Position numbers and translations under genes: made by a program. The notes under the pieces are model-generated. The model was given only the letters and a program-made list of their open reading frames with translations, was not told the DNA's origin and did no database searches. Below are positions 17,537-25,559 of a stretch of 64,000 nucleotides of DNA, piece by piece. The stretch's first letter is position 1. Each line of letters begins with the position of its first letter. Source of the stretch: F1-120-MAGs238 sp964484185 (GTDB taxonomy: Bacteria; Planctomycetota; Phycisphaerae; Phycisphaerales; UBA1924); the NCBI GenBank assembly GCA_964484185.1, contig CAZAEQ010000016.1, forward strand, positions 1-64,000, in the 5' to 3' direction.

Positions 17537-18223
17537 ATGTCAGTTGCACTGCTTGGAAAAAAGATCGGCATGACACGAGTGTTCGTAGACGGCAACGTCT
17601 CCGTTCCCGTGACTGTCATTCAAGCCGGTCCATGTGTCGTGACCCAGGTCCGCACCATGGAAACCGATGGCTATTCGGCCGTCCAGATCGGCTTTGACAA
17701 CATGAAGCCGCGTAACTCGACGATGGCCATGATCGCTCACGATTTCAAGGCTGGCACCACTGCCAAGCGCTTCCACCGTGAATTCCGCATCGAAGAGAAA
17801 GATTCTGGCAACTTCACGCTCGGCCAGGAACTCACAGTCAAAGCTCTCGAAGGCACAATGTACGTAGACGTCATCGGGACCAGCAAGGGCAAGGGTTTCG
17901 CGGGCGTTATGAAGCGTTGGCACTTCAAGGGCATGCCTCAATCACACGGTACTGAACGCAAGCACCGTTCACCCGGTTCAATCGGCTCACTCTGTTCAAA
18001 CCGCGGCTTCGGCGGCGGTCTTGCCAAGGGCAAGAAAATGGCAGGGCACATGGGCGACGCTCGCATCACGCAGCGTTCGGTTGATCTGGTTCGTATCGAC
18101 GCAGAAAACAATCTCCTCCTCATCAAGGGTTCTGTCCCTGGTGCAAACAACGGCATGGTCATCATCCGACCCGCAACTCGACTCTACAAGTCGAAGGCGG
18201 CAAAGGCGAAGGCTAAGAAGTAG
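17537..18223 (+). CDS. rplC: 50S ribosomal protein L3
   Basis: L3 (228 residues) binds 23S rRNA near the peptidyl transferase centre and is an early assembly protein. It begins SVALLGKKIGMTRVF and contains the conserved DVIGTSKGKGFAGVMKRWHFKG loop region and the SHGTERKHRSPGSIG segment, ending in an Ala/Lys tail. The order rpsJ-rplC-rplD is canonical, but an unusual 311-base gap separates it from rplD. Confidence 0.98.
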   Translation: MSVALLGKKIGMTRVFVDGNVSVPVTVIQAGPCVVTQVRTMETDGYSAVQIGFDNMKPRNSTMAMIAHDFKAGTTAKRFHREFRIEEKDSGNFTLGQELTVKALEGTMYVDVIGTSKGKGFAGVMKRWHFKGMPQSHGTERKHRSPGSIGSLCSNRGFGGGLAKGKKMAGHMGDARITQRSVDLVRIDAENNLLLIKGSVPGANNGMVIIRPATRLYKSKAAKAKAKK

Positions 18224-18245
18224 TTTCGGAAGAGTGTAATGGACG

Positions 18246-18501
18246 CTGCTGGTCGTCAAGCCTGACGGTCAGCAGGCTCGGAAGGTCTCGAATCCTCAGC
18301 TACGCGAGTAGCAACGGGTCAGATACCACCGGGAGACGACAAAGGCGGAACCGCTCGAAACCTGGTGACGGGAATCGAGCGATGGAAGGCCGAGTTGATT
18401 CCGGGCCGTCCCACCAGATGCGTGAAAACGCCGTTCTGGGTGCGAGTTGTAAACCTCGCAATTGGCGACGATTCGGATAGGCGAGTTTGGACGTGTGTCC
18501 A
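18246..18501 (+). promoter_or_regulatory. Highly structured RNA region between rplC and rplD (candidate L4-type leader)
   Basis: The 311-base gap before rplD has no reading frame of note but several strong hairpins on the transcript strand. There is a 13-bp stem with two G-U pairs and an AGCC loop (18246-18258/18263-18275). GCTAC-GCGA-GTAGC (18299-18312) carries a GNRA loop and is enclosed by GTCTC/GAGAC (18285-18289/18333-18337). A long interrupted stem joins 18362-18376 to 18397-18417. Further hairpins are TGCGAG/CTCGCA (18441-18446/18455-18460) and TGGAC/GTCCA (18488-18501). L4 regulates the S10 operon in other bacteria, so an L4-binding leader is a plausible inference. Confidence 0.55.
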
Positions 18502-18534
18502 GACAAAAGGCCCCTAGTAAGGACGAAGGAAAGT

Positions 18535-19305
18535 ATGAAAGTTCCCGTTCTCGACATGACAGGTAAGGAAGTTGGCTCGATCACTATTGACGAGGCGACT
18601 CTCGGTACCGATATCAATCCCGCTCTGATCAAGCAGGCGTACGTGCACTATCACCACGCCACTCGTCAGGGCTCAAGCAAGACCAAGAACCGCCACGAAG
18701 TGGAAGGTTCAACCCGCAAGCTGTACAAGCAAAAGGGTACTGGTAACGCCCGTGACGGTGACAAGAAAGTCAACCTTATGAAGGGCGGCGGTCACGGCCA
18801 CTCCAAGAAGAAGGTCCGTGAAGATTTCCGCAACGAACTCCCCAAGAAGATGCGCCGCAAGGCCAATCGCAACGCGTTCCTCGCCAAGCTGATCGACAGC
18901 GAAGTCCGCGTCATCGACAACATCAATCTCAAAGAGCCCAAGACAAAGTTCTTCTCCGATTTCCTCACTGCCGTCAAAGCCGGTGACAAGAGCACGCTCG
19001 TCGCGCTCCCCATGGATATCGCCAAGGCTCGCAACACAATGCTCGCCGGCCGCAACCTCGATCAGGTTTCACTGACTCGTTGCGATCAGCTCACCGCATT
19101 CAACATGCTCAATCACCGCTACCTGGTCATCGGCAAGGCTGACCTCGAAGCATGGCTCGCGGGCCCCTGGTCACAGACCGGCAAGGCCGCTCGCGTTTCT
19201 CCTCTGGGCGCTTCGAAAGAAGTGAAGACAGAAGAGAAGAGCATTAAGCGTGGTCAGAAAACCAAACCAGCAGCAAAGAAGTCCAAACCGGCCGCTAAGG
19301 CCTGA
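18535..19305 (+). CDS. rplD: 50S ribosomal protein L4
   Basis: L4 (256 residues) binds 23S rRNA and lines the exit tunnel with a long loop. The loop is visible as RHEVEGSTRKLYKQKGTGNARDGDKK. The start ATG 18535 follows a GAAGGA ribosome site and gives the normal MKVPVLDMTGKEVGS N terminus. The C terminus has an extra ~35-residue Lys/Ala-rich tail. L4 is the classical autoregulator of the S10 operon, which gives weight to the structured RNA immediately upstream. Confidence 0.97.
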   Translation: MKVPVLDMTGKEVGSITIDEATLGTDINPALIKQAYVHYHHATRQGSSKTKNRHEVEGSTRKLYKQKGTGNARDGDKKVNLMKGGGHGHSKKKVREDFRNELPKKMRRKANRNAFLAKLIDSEVRVIDNINLKEPKTKFFSDFLTAVKAGDKSTLVALPMDIAKARNTMLAGRNLDQVSLTRCDQLTAFNMLNHRYLVIGKADLEAWLAGPWSQTGKAARVSPLGASKEVKTEEKSIKRGQKTKPAAKKSKPAAKA

Positions 19306-19327
19306 GTCTCGCCAGGAGCATTGAGTT

Positions 19328-19612
19328 ATGGCAATCAACGCCTACGAAATCATCAAGCGGCCTCTTCTCACTGAGAAGACGACATACGCCATGAATGAGC
19401 AGAAGCGGTTCTGCTTTGAAGTGGACATGAAGGCTTCCAAGCCTGAAATCAAGCAGTCGATCGAGACCATCTACAGCGTGAAAGTCGATCGCGTGTGGAC
19501 CTCAATCAAGAAGTTCCAGAATAAGCAACTCAAATACGGCCTCCAAAAGGGCGTAGAACTCAAGAAGGCAACCGTCACCCTCAAGGGCGATGCCACCATC
19601 GAACTGTTCTGA
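19328..19612 (+). CDS. rplW: 50S ribosomal protein L23
   Basis: L23 (94 residues) sits at the tunnel exit and is the docking site for trigger factor and SRP. It begins with the typical IIKRPLLTEKTTYAMNEQKRFCFEV segment and ends in a KKATVTLKGD beta strand. Length and order in the operon are normal. Confidence 0.97.
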   Translation: MAINAYEIIKRPLLTEKTTYAMNEQKRFCFEVDMKASKPEIKQSIETIYSVKVDRVWTSIKKFQNKQLKYGLQKGVELKKATVTLKGDATIELF

Positions 19613-19637
19613 TTCATACCGACACGGAAACAAAACC

Positions 19638-20498
19638 ATGCCGATTCGCATATACAAACCCACCAGTGCAGGACGCCGAAACGCGTCAGTCAATATGCAC
19701 GTGGAAGTCACAACCTCCAAGCCACAGCGCTCACTGCTTGTTCCCAAGCCCAAGTCGGGCGGACGCAACAACCAGGGAATCATCACCACCCGCGGCCGTG
19801 GCGGCGGCGTGAAGCAAATGCTTCGCCTCATCGACTTCAAGCGCCGCGAGCGCAATGGCATCGAAGCAACCGTCGTCTCAATTGAGTACGACCCCAACCG
19901 CTCTGCTCACATCGCCCTCCTTCAGTACACCGACGGCGTGAAGCGTTACATCATCGCTCCCCAGGGTCTCAAGGTTGGCAAGAAGATCATCACCAGCCTC
20001 ACCGGCGTCGGCGTTGAGCCAGATGTCGGTAACGCCATGCCTCTCCGTTTCATTCCCGCCGGCCTCGATGTTCACTGCGTTGAAATGGCAGTGGGCAAGG
20101 GCGCAGCGATGTGCCGCGGTGCAGGCACCTACGCCAAGCTTTCCAACAAAGAAGGCGAATACGTGACCTTGGTTCTGCCATCAGGCGAAACCCGCAAGGT
20201 GCACGGCGATTGCATGGGCACCATCGGCCAGGTTGACAACGCAGATCACATTCTCCGCGACCTGGGCAAGGCGGGCTTGAACCGTCTCAAGGGTCGTCGT
20301 GGTATCACCCGCGGTATGGCAAAAAGCCACCATGCTCACCCACTGGGCGGTGGTTCAGGTCGTTCCAAGGGTAATCGTCCTCCCGTCGGTCCTACCGGCG
20401 TCGAGGCAAAGGGCGGTCGTACGCGTAACAAGAAACAGCACTCCAGCAAGCTCATCATCCGTCGCCGCGTTTCCAAGCGGTACGGTCAGGTGAAGTGA
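19638..20498 (+). CDS. rplB: 50S ribosomal protein L2
   Basis: L2 (286 residues) supports subunit joining and peptidyl transfer. The family pattern is clear: MPIRIYKPTSAGRR, KPKSGGRNNQG, IDFKRRERNGIEATV and, near the end, the GKAGLNRLKGRRGITRGMAKSHHAHPLGGGSGRS segment with the conserved central His. The first ATG at 19590 lies within rplW and is not used; ATG 19638 gives the normal N terminus. Confidence 0.98.
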   Translation: MPIRIYKPTSAGRRNASVNMHVEVTTSKPQRSLLVPKPKSGGRNNQGIITTRGRGGGVKQMLRLIDFKRRERNGIEATVVSIEYDPNRSAHIALLQYTDGVKRYIIAPQGLKVGKKIITSLTGVGVEPDVGNAMPLRFIPAGLDVHCVEMAVGKGAAMCRGAGTYAKLSNKEGEYVTLVLPSGETRKVHGDCMGTIGQVDNADHILRDLGKAGLNRLKGRRGITRGMAKSHHAHPLGGGSGRSKGNRPPVGPTGVEAKGGRTRNKKQHSSKLIIRRRVSKRYGQVK

Positions 20499-20524
20499 TT
20501 TCGACAGTGAACTGAGGATTCTGC

Positions 20525-20830
20525 ATGAGCCGCAGTCTGAAAAAAGGTCCGTATGTAGTTGAGAGCCTGTACCGCAAGGTAGAGAAGCTCAACGAATCCC
20601 GCCGGCGTGAACCAATCAAGACCTGGTCACGCGCCTGCACAATCGTTCCCGAGTTTGTTGGGCACACCTTCAAGGTGCACAACGGCAAGGGCTTCATCGA
20701 TGTCTTCGTCACTGAAGACATGGTGGGGCACAAGCTCGGTGAGTTTTCACTGACCCGCACCTTCAAGGGTCACACCAACAAGAAGGAAGGCCTGGACGCT
20801 GGCGAAAAATCAGCTCCGCCTAAGAAGTGA
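20525..20830 (+). CDS. rpsS: 30S ribosomal protein S19
   Basis: S19 (101 residues) binds the 30S head with S13. The sequence begins SRSLKKGPYV and contains IKTWSRACTIVPEFVGHTFKVHNGKGFI and GHKLGEFSLTRTFKGH, all diagnostic. A GAACTGAGGATT ribosome site precedes the ATG. A short Lys-rich tail is present. Confidence 0.98.
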   Translation: MSRSLKKGPYVVESLYRKVEKLNESRRREPIKTWSRACTIVPEFVGHTFKVHNGKGFIDVFVTEDMVGHKLGEFSLTRTFKGHTNKKEGLDAGEKSAPPKK

Positions 20831-20861
20831 AACCTGTGAACTCTAACGAAGGAAGGAAGCC

Positions 20862-21413
20862 ATGAGACTCCGTGGCAAAGCACTAAAGAAAATCGCCGCC
20901 ACCCGCGGCGTTACCCGCGAGCAGCTCGCTGCCGCTATCGAACGCACTGGCATGAAGGGCGACAACGCTCTCAAGTCAGTGAACAACTGGATGAACGATG
21001 TGAACCATCCTCGCGCTCGCGCTGATGATGTTCGCAAAATCGGCGCAGCCCTCAACACGCCGGTCAAGGACTTCGTGTCCTTTACCAGCATGATCCGCAA
21101 TCACCGCGGCAGCCCCCGTAAGGTCAAGCTGCTCGTCGATCTGATCCGCGGCAAGAAGGTTGACGACGCCATCCAGATGCTCAACTTCACTACCAAGCGT
21201 GCGGCGGTGAATGTCAAGCGTTGCCTCGATGCAGCCATTGCTGATGCCGAACAGGCAGATGCAGACGTGACAACACTCGTTGTCTCTGAAAGCCGCGTCG
21301 ATGAAGGACCGCGCATGAAGCGGTTCCAGCCCAAGGATCGCGGTCGCGCTCACAGCATTATCAAGCGTTTCGCTCACATCACTATCTCTGTCGAGGAGAA
21401 AACCCGTCGCTAA
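20862..21413 (+). CDS. rplV: 50S ribosomal protein L22 with N-terminal helix-turn-helix-like domain
   Basis: L22 (183 residues against ~110 usually) contributes a beta hairpin to the exit tunnel. The L22 core spans about residues 74-183, starting SMIRNHRGSPRKVKLLVDLIRGKKVDDA and ending RAHSIIKRFAHITISVEEK. The first ~72 residues are extra. KALKKIAATRGVTREQLAAAI, then ALKSVNNWMNDVNHP, then ADDVRKIGAALNTPVKDF closely follow the layout of an XRE/Cro-type HTH domain. The start ATG 20862 has an AAGGAAGGAAG site; no internal ATG at the core start has a comparable site. Both parts are in one uninterrupted frame. Confidence 0.93.
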   Translation: MRLRGKALKKIAATRGVTREQLAAAIERTGMKGDNALKSVNNWMNDVNHPRARADDVRKIGAALNTPVKDFVSFTSMIRNHRGSPRKVKLLVDLIRGKKVDDAIQMLNFTTKRAAVNVKRCLDAAIADAEQADADVTTLVVSESRVDEGPRMKRFQPKDRGRAHSIIKRFAHITISVEEKTRR

Positions 21414-21429
21414 GCGACTGGGATAAACC

Positions 21430-22131
21430 ATGGGACAAAAAACACATCCATTCGGTTTCCGGCTCGGCATCACCGAAGCACATCGCTCACGGTGGTACGC
21501 CCCTAAGGCTCTCTTCGGAGAGCTCCTGGTCGAAGACCAGAAGATCCGTGCGTACCTCGACAAGCGCCTCAATCGCAAGCCACCCTTCGCGGCCGTCTCT
21601 GATATTCATATCGAGCGCACCCGTGAAGAGCTCAAGGTTGTCATTAAGACAGCCCGCCCGGGTCTGGTCATTGGACCAAAGGGCGCAGAGATTGAACGCC
21701 TCACAGAAGAACTCCAGTTGATGACCGGCCGCAAGGTCGCAATCTCAATTATTGAAGTGAAAAACCCCGACATGGATGCTCAGCTCGTTGCTGAAGCTGT
21801 GGCAGAACAGATCGTCAAGCGTGCGGCTTTCCGTCGCGTGCTCAAGATGAAGACTGAAGCTGTCATGACCAATGGTGGCAAGGGTTGCAAGATTCAGCTG
21901 TCAGGTCGATTGGGCGGAGCAGAAATGTCCCGCGCGTTCGATGTGAAGGTTGGCTCACTGCCCCTCTCCACGCTCCAGGCTCAGATCGACTACGGCTTTG
22001 CCCAGGCGTTCTGCAGCTACGGCGTAATTGGTATCAAGGTCTGGATCTACAAGGGTCTCTACACCCGGTCGCGTACAGAGGAAGAATCTGATGCAGCCGG
22101 TGGTCGCGCCCGTGCTCGTGGTCGTCGCTGA
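21430..22131 (+). CDS. rpsC: 30S ribosomal protein S3
   Basis: S3 (233 residues) lines the mRNA entry channel. It begins GQKTHPFGFRLGI, and the KH domain (ARPGLVIGPKGAEIERL) and the VAEQIVKRAAFRRVLKM segment are intact. The C-terminal domain contains the IQLSGRLGGAEMSR motif and ends with a basic RARARGRR tail. Confidence 0.98.
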   Translation: MGQKTHPFGFRLGITEAHRSRWYAPKALFGELLVEDQKIRAYLDKRLNRKPPFAAVSDIHIERTREELKVVIKTARPGLVIGPKGAEIERLTEELQLMTGRKVAISIIEVKNPDMDAQLVAEAVAEQIVKRAAFRRVLKMKTEAVMTNGGKGCKIQLSGRLGGAEMSRAFDVKVGSLPLSTLQAQIDYGFAQAFCSYGVIGIKVWIYKGLYTRSRTEEESDAAGGRARARGRR

Positions 22132-22188
22132 TCTATTTCCCGCAACTCTTCGAGTGAACTTGTTTGCTCGAAATTTGGAGTCTGACGT

Positions 22189-22608
22189 ATGGCGCTGATG
22201 CCAAAAAGAGTCAAGTATCGCAAAGAGCAGCGGCGGATCCGCGACCGCTCGGCCACCAAAGGCAACTACGTTGCCTACGGCGATTACGGCCTGCAGTCGT
22301 TTGACACGATGTGGATCACCGCGCAGCAGATCGATGCTGCTCGTATTGCCGCCCAGCACTTCCTCAAGCGTGAAGGTAAGTTCTTCATCCGCATCTTCCC
22401 AGACAAGCCGATTTCAAAGAAGCCATTGGAAACCCGAATGGGTACCGGTAAGGCCGAAGTCGAATACTGGGCGGCACGCGTGAAGCGCGTAACCATCATG
22501 TTCGAAATCGCCGGTGTGTCCGAAGCCGCCGCTAAAGCAGCTTTCTACCGCGCCGCGATGAAGATTCCCGCCAAGACCCGCATGGTCGGTCGTCGAATTT
22601 CAGTGTAA
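22189..22608 (+). CDS. rplP: 50S ribosomal protein L16
   Basis: L16 (139 residues) helps position tRNA at the A site. Family features: LMPKRVKYRKEQR, GDYGLQS, RIFPDKPISKKPLETRMGTGKAEVEYWAARV and FEIAGVSEAAAKAAF. A TTCGAG/CTCGAA hairpin (22149-22172) lies just upstream of its ribosome site. Confidence 0.97.
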   Translation: MALMPKRVKYRKEQRRIRDRSATKGNYVAYGDYGLQSFDTMWITAQQIDAARIAAQHFLKREGKFFIRIFPDKPISKKPLETRMGTGKAEVEYWAARVKRVTIMFEIAGVSEAAAKAAFYRAAMKIPAKTRMVGRRISV

Positions 22609-22663
22609 GTATCTAACGAACAGTTCTGCCTAACGAAGAGCCAAACGAAGAGACAGGTGCATC

Positions 22664-22867
22664 ATGGAAAAGACCGAGATTCGCAAAATGACTGACACGG
22701 TGCTGACTGAAGAGTTGAAGAAGCTGCGCGAGCAGAACTACAACCTCCGCACTCAGACTGTGACTGAAAAAGTTGCAGACACCACTGCGTTCGGTCGGAC
22801 CCGTCGAGACATCGCTCGCGTGATGACTGAAATGCGTTCGCGGGAAATCAAGAAGGCCAAAGCCTAA
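22664..22867 (+). CDS. rpmC: 50S ribosomal protein L29
   Basis: L29 (67 residues) is a two-helix protein at the tunnel exit. EIRKMTDTVLTEELKKLREQNYNLR, then FGRTRRDIARVMTEMRSREIKKAKA matches the family well. A 55-base gap with repeated TAACGAA-like words separates it from rplP. Confidence 0.95.
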   Translation: MEKTEIRKMTDTVLTEELKKLREQNYNLRTQTVTEKVADTTAFGRTRRDIARVMTEMRSREIKKAKA

Positions 22868-22932
22868 GGAAAGTACGACTACTGAGGCGGCACAGCAGTG
22901 ACGACTCTAAAAGGTGATCCAGAAGGTAACTT

Positions 22933-23334
22933 ATGAGCAGCGATAAAAAACTCACTCCGACACGCACCGGCGTCGTCACCAGCGACAAGCGCGAGAAGAC
23001 TCGCACGGTTGTCTTTGAGTTTCAGACCATGCATGCCAAGTACGGCAAGTACCTCAAGAACCGTACCCGCTTGCAGGTTCACGATGAGAAGAACGAATCA
23101 CACACAGGCGACCTGGTCGAAATCCAGGAATGCCGCCCGGTGTCCGCAAGCAAGCAATGGAAGCTCGTCAAGATCCTTGACAAGCGCTCCGTGACTCGCG
23201 TTCAGCAGGTTGTGAGCGGTGCGGCAGATATTGAATCTGCTCCCGTTCCCGCCGCCGCTGGCAAGTCAGTAGCTGCCAAGCCCGCCGCGCCCGCCAAGGC
23301 CAAGGCCGCTCCCGCAGGAAAGGCAGGCCGCTAA
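22933..23334 (+). CDS. rpsQ: 30S ribosomal protein S17 with C-terminal tail
   Basis: S17 (133 residues) is an OB-fold 16S rRNA-binding protein. The core occupies residues ~7-95 (RTGVVTSDKREKTRTVVFEF, KYLKNRTRLQVHDEKNESHTGDLVEI). About 40 extra residues form an Ala/Pro/Lys tail (KPAAPAKAKAAPAGKAGR). The stop overlaps the rplN start by one base (TAATG). Confidence 0.95.
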   Translation: MSSDKKLTPTRTGVVTSDKREKTRTVVFEFQTMHAKYGKYLKNRTRLQVHDEKNESHTGDLVEIQECRPVSASKQWKLVKILDKRSVTRVQQVVSGAADIESAPVPAAAGKSVAAKPAAPAKAKAAPAGKAGR

Positions 23335-23720
23335 TGTTACAAGCCGAAACACGCTGCGAAGTTGCAGATAACAGTGGCGCCAAGATCGCATACGTGATCC
23401 GCGTCTACAAGGGTTCAACCGCAACCGGTGCATTCACTCGTCAAATGGCGGGTGTTGGTGACCGGGTGTTCGTATCAATCAAGAAGGCTCTCGCTGGTTC
23501 CGATGTCAAGCAGGGCGATAAGTCCAAGGCTGTCGTCGTTCGTACCACCAAGGCCATCCGTCGTGCTGATGGTTCATACATCAAGTTTGATTCCAACGCA
23601 GTCGTCCTCATTCAGGATGACGGCAATCCCAAGGGCACCCGCATCTTCGGTCCAGTTGCTCGCGAACTCCGCGATCGTGACTACATGAAGATTGTGTCGC
23701 TCGCTTCGGAGGTGGTCTAA
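23334..23720 (+). CDS. rplN: 50S ribosomal protein L14
   Basis: L14 (128 residues) binds at the subunit interface. The signature AETRCEVADNSGAK and KAVVVRTTKAIRRADGSYIKFDSNAVVL are intact, as is GTRIFGPVARELR near the C terminus. It overlaps rpsQ and rplX by one base each. Confidence 0.98.
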   Translation: MLQAETRCEVADNSGAKIAYVIRVYKGSTATGAFTRQMAGVGDRVFVSIKKALAGSDVKQGDKSKAVVVRTTKAIRRADGSYIKFDSNAVVLIQDDGNPKGTRIFGPVARELRDRDYMKIVSLASEVV

Positions 23721-24055
23721 TGCCAGCTCACATTCGTAAGGGTGATCAGGTCATCGTAAATTCAGGTGACGACAAAGGCCGCATCGCAGAAGTTCTGCTG
23801 GTGATGCCAAAGCGCAACCTGGTAGTAGTCAAGGGTGTCAATGTTGTGACCCGCAACATGAAGCCCAGCCGCAACTCTCCCCAGGGCGGCGTCATTACTC
23901 GCGAAGCTCCGATCCAGATGTCGAAGGTCAACCCCGTCGTCGACGGCAAGCCCTCTCGCGTCCGTTTCACTTCCAATAAAGATGGCTCAAAGTCTCGCGT
24001 CGCTGTTAAAGGCGGCAAGGTTCTCTCAGCGGTCGCAGGACCCACAAAGAAGTAA
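23720..24055 (+). CDS. rplX: 50S ribosomal protein L24
   Basis: L24 (111 residues) starts 50S assembly. The KOW motif is at the N terminus (HIRKGDQVIVNSGDDKGRIAEVL). VKGVNVVTRNMKPSRNSPQGGVITREAPI follows as in the family. It starts one base inside the rplN stop. Confidence 0.97.
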   Translation: MPAHIRKGDQVIVNSGDDKGRIAEVLLVMPKRNLVVVKGVNVVTRNMKPSRNSPQGGVITREAPIQMSKVNPVVDGKPSRVRFTSNKDGSKSRVAVKGGKVLSAVAGPTKK

Positions 24056-24075
24056 TTCACAGGTAAGGCACGACT

Positions 24076-24783
24076 ATGTCAACTGACAAAGACAACAAGA
24101 ATCCCAAAGCTGGGGCCGTCAAAGGCAACAAGCCACAGGGTAAATCAAAGAAGGCTGAAGCCGAAGTCGAAGACACCGGGCCGAAAGTCCCGCCGCGTCT
24201 GAAGACCCACTTTGATGAAAAGGTCCGCGCTCAGCTTATTGAAAAATTCGGATTGAAGAATCCGATGCAGCAACCCAAGCTCGAGAAGATCGTGATCAAC
24301 GTGAACATGGGTCGCCACCTCGAAGGCACCAAGATTCCCGTTGAGAAGAAGAACACGATCCTGGAAACCATCGTCAAGGTCTCCGGCCAGAAGCCCGTTG
24401 TCATCCGTGCAAAGAAGTCAGTCGCGAACTTCAAACTTCGTGAAGGCTACGAAAACGCTGCGATGGTCACCCTTCGCCGCGAACGCATGTGGCACTTCCT
24501 CGACAGCTTCATCCACCTGGCCTCACCCCGTATCAAGGATTTCCGCGGTCTCCCCGAGAAGGCCTTTGACAAGCAGGGCAACTACGCATTCGGTCTCACC
24601 GAACAGGGCGTGTTCCCACAGATCAACATGGCCGAAGTGAGCTTCACTCACGGCATGAACATCAATATCTGTTTCGGTCGGTCAACACCCGAACGCAGCC
24701 GATTCGTCCTCGAACAGCTCGGATTCCCCTTCCGCAAGCCGGAAGAAATTCGTGGGCCCAAAACCGTTGCACCGAAAGCGTAA
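24076..24783 (+). CDS. rplE: 50S ribosomal protein L5 with N-terminal extension
   Basis: L5 (235 residues against ~180) contacts 5S rRNA and the P-site tRNA. The L5 core begins near residue 37 (PPRLKTHFDEKVRAQLIEKFG, then QPKLEKIVINVNMG) and runs to SFTHGMNINICFGRS near the end. The first ~36 residues are a Lys/Ala/Glu-rich extension with no known fold. The canonical rplX-rplE-rpsN order is kept. Confidence 0.96.
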   Translation: MSTDKDNKNPKAGAVKGNKPQGKSKKAEAEVEDTGPKVPPRLKTHFDEKVRAQLIEKFGLKNPMQQPKLEKIVINVNMGRHLEGTKIPVEKKNTILETIVKVSGQKPVVIRAKKSVANFKLREGYENAAMVTLRRERMWHFLDSFIHLASPRIKDFRGLPEKAFDKQGNYAFGLTEQGVFPQINMAEVSFTHGMNINICFGRSTPERSRFVLEQLGFPFRKPEEIRGPKTVAPKA

Positions 24784-24803
24784 GTATTTCCCGCAGTTTC
24801 CAT

Positions 24804-24819
24804 GCTCAAGTGAGCATTT
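24804..24819 (+). promoter_or_regulatory. Small hairpin upstream of rpsN
   Basis: ATGCTC (24804-24809) and GAGCAT (24814-24819) form a 6-bp stem with an AAGT loop in the 51-base gap before rpsN. It is one of a series of intercistronic hairpins in this operon. Confidence 0.4.
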
Positions 24820-24834
24820 TCAGGAGTGGACCGT

Positions 24835-25020
24835 ATGACGACCAAGGCCCAAATGGCCAAGTCCATGAAGACCCCAAAGTTCAGCACGCGGCTTCGGCTG
24901 CGCTGCCAGCTTTCGGGTCGCGCTCGTGGCGTGTATCGCAAGTTCCGTATCAGCCGTATCGTGCTTCGCAAGCTCGCGCTTGAAGGCAAGATTCCTGGCA
25001 TGCGCAAGGCCAGCTGGTAA
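24835..25020 (+). CDS. rpsN: 30S ribosomal protein S14, short form without zinc cysteines
   Basis: S14 (61 residues) binds in the 30S head. Length and ending (GVYRKFRISRIVLRKLALEGKIPGMRKASW) match the short zinc-type S14. At the four zinc positions (24, 27, 40, 43) only Cys24 remains; the others are Ser27, Ser40 and Val43, so zinc cannot be bound in the usual way. ATG 24835 fits the family; a GTG three codons earlier is possible. Confidence 0.93.
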   Translation: MTTKAQMAKSMKTPKFSTRLRLRCQLSGRARGVYRKFRISRIVLRKLALEGKIPGMRKASW

Positions 25021-25066
25021 TCAGATGGACTCTCCCACCCCGAACTCTTTCTCTAGGAATTGAACC

Positions 25067-25465
25067 ATGGCGATAGGCGACCCCATCGCGGACATGCTGA
25101 CCCGTCTCTCGAACGCATCAACAGTGCGTCACAAGACTGTCAACTGCCTCAATAGCAAGATCTGCCGCGGCATCGCCGCGGTTTTGAAGGACGAAGGCTA
25201 CATCGAAGGTTTCGATGTGGTTGAAGACGGCCGTCAAGGCCTGATCCGCGTCAAGCTCCGTTACACCAACGGTGTGGCCCTCTTCAAGGGCTTCCACCGT
25301 GAATCCAAGCCCAGCCGTCGCGTGTACCGCGGCGTCGATGAGCTCCCCAAGCCCCTCCAGGGTCTGGGTATCGCAATCGTCTCGACCTCCAAGGGTGTCA
25401 TGAGCGACCGTAAGGCGCGCGAGGCACGTGTTGGTGGCGAACTGCTCTGCTCGTTGAATAGCTGA
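25067..25465 (+). CDS. rpsH: 30S ribosomal protein S8
   Basis: S8 (132 residues) binds 16S rRNA and in E. coli regulates the spc operon. It begins GDPIADMLTRLSNAS and has GFDVVEDGRQGLIRVKLRY and the C-terminal GLGIAIVSTSKGVMSDRKAREARVGGELLC, all characteristic. Confidence 0.97.
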   Translation: MAIGDPIADMLTRLSNASTVRHKTVNCLNSKICRGIAAVLKDEGYIEGFDVVEDGRQGLIRVKLRYTNGVALFKGFHRESKPSRRVYRGVDELPKPLQGLGIAIVSTSKGVMSDRKAREARVGGELLCSLNS

Positions 25466-25497
25466 TCGAAGTTCTGAATTGTCCGCTGCTGATGCCT

Positions 25498-25526
25498 GAA
25501 TCGATGCTGAATCAAATCATCGATTC
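25498..25526 (+). promoter_or_regulatory. 9-bp hairpin upstream of rplF
   Basis: GAATCGATG (25498-25506) and CATCGATTC (25518-25526) pair perfectly with an 11-base loop. It ends 18 nt before the rplF ribosome site GGAGGT (25545-25550) in the 94-base rpsH-rplF gap. Confidence 0.55.
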
Positions 25527-25559
25527 TCGAATCAAGTGCGGATTGGAGGTTTGCTCTTT

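Noticed and set aside
18281..18312. tRNA-like TCTCGAATCC word in the rplC-rplD gap
   Set aside because: No acceptor, D or anticodon arms surround it; the stems found do not make a cloverleaf.
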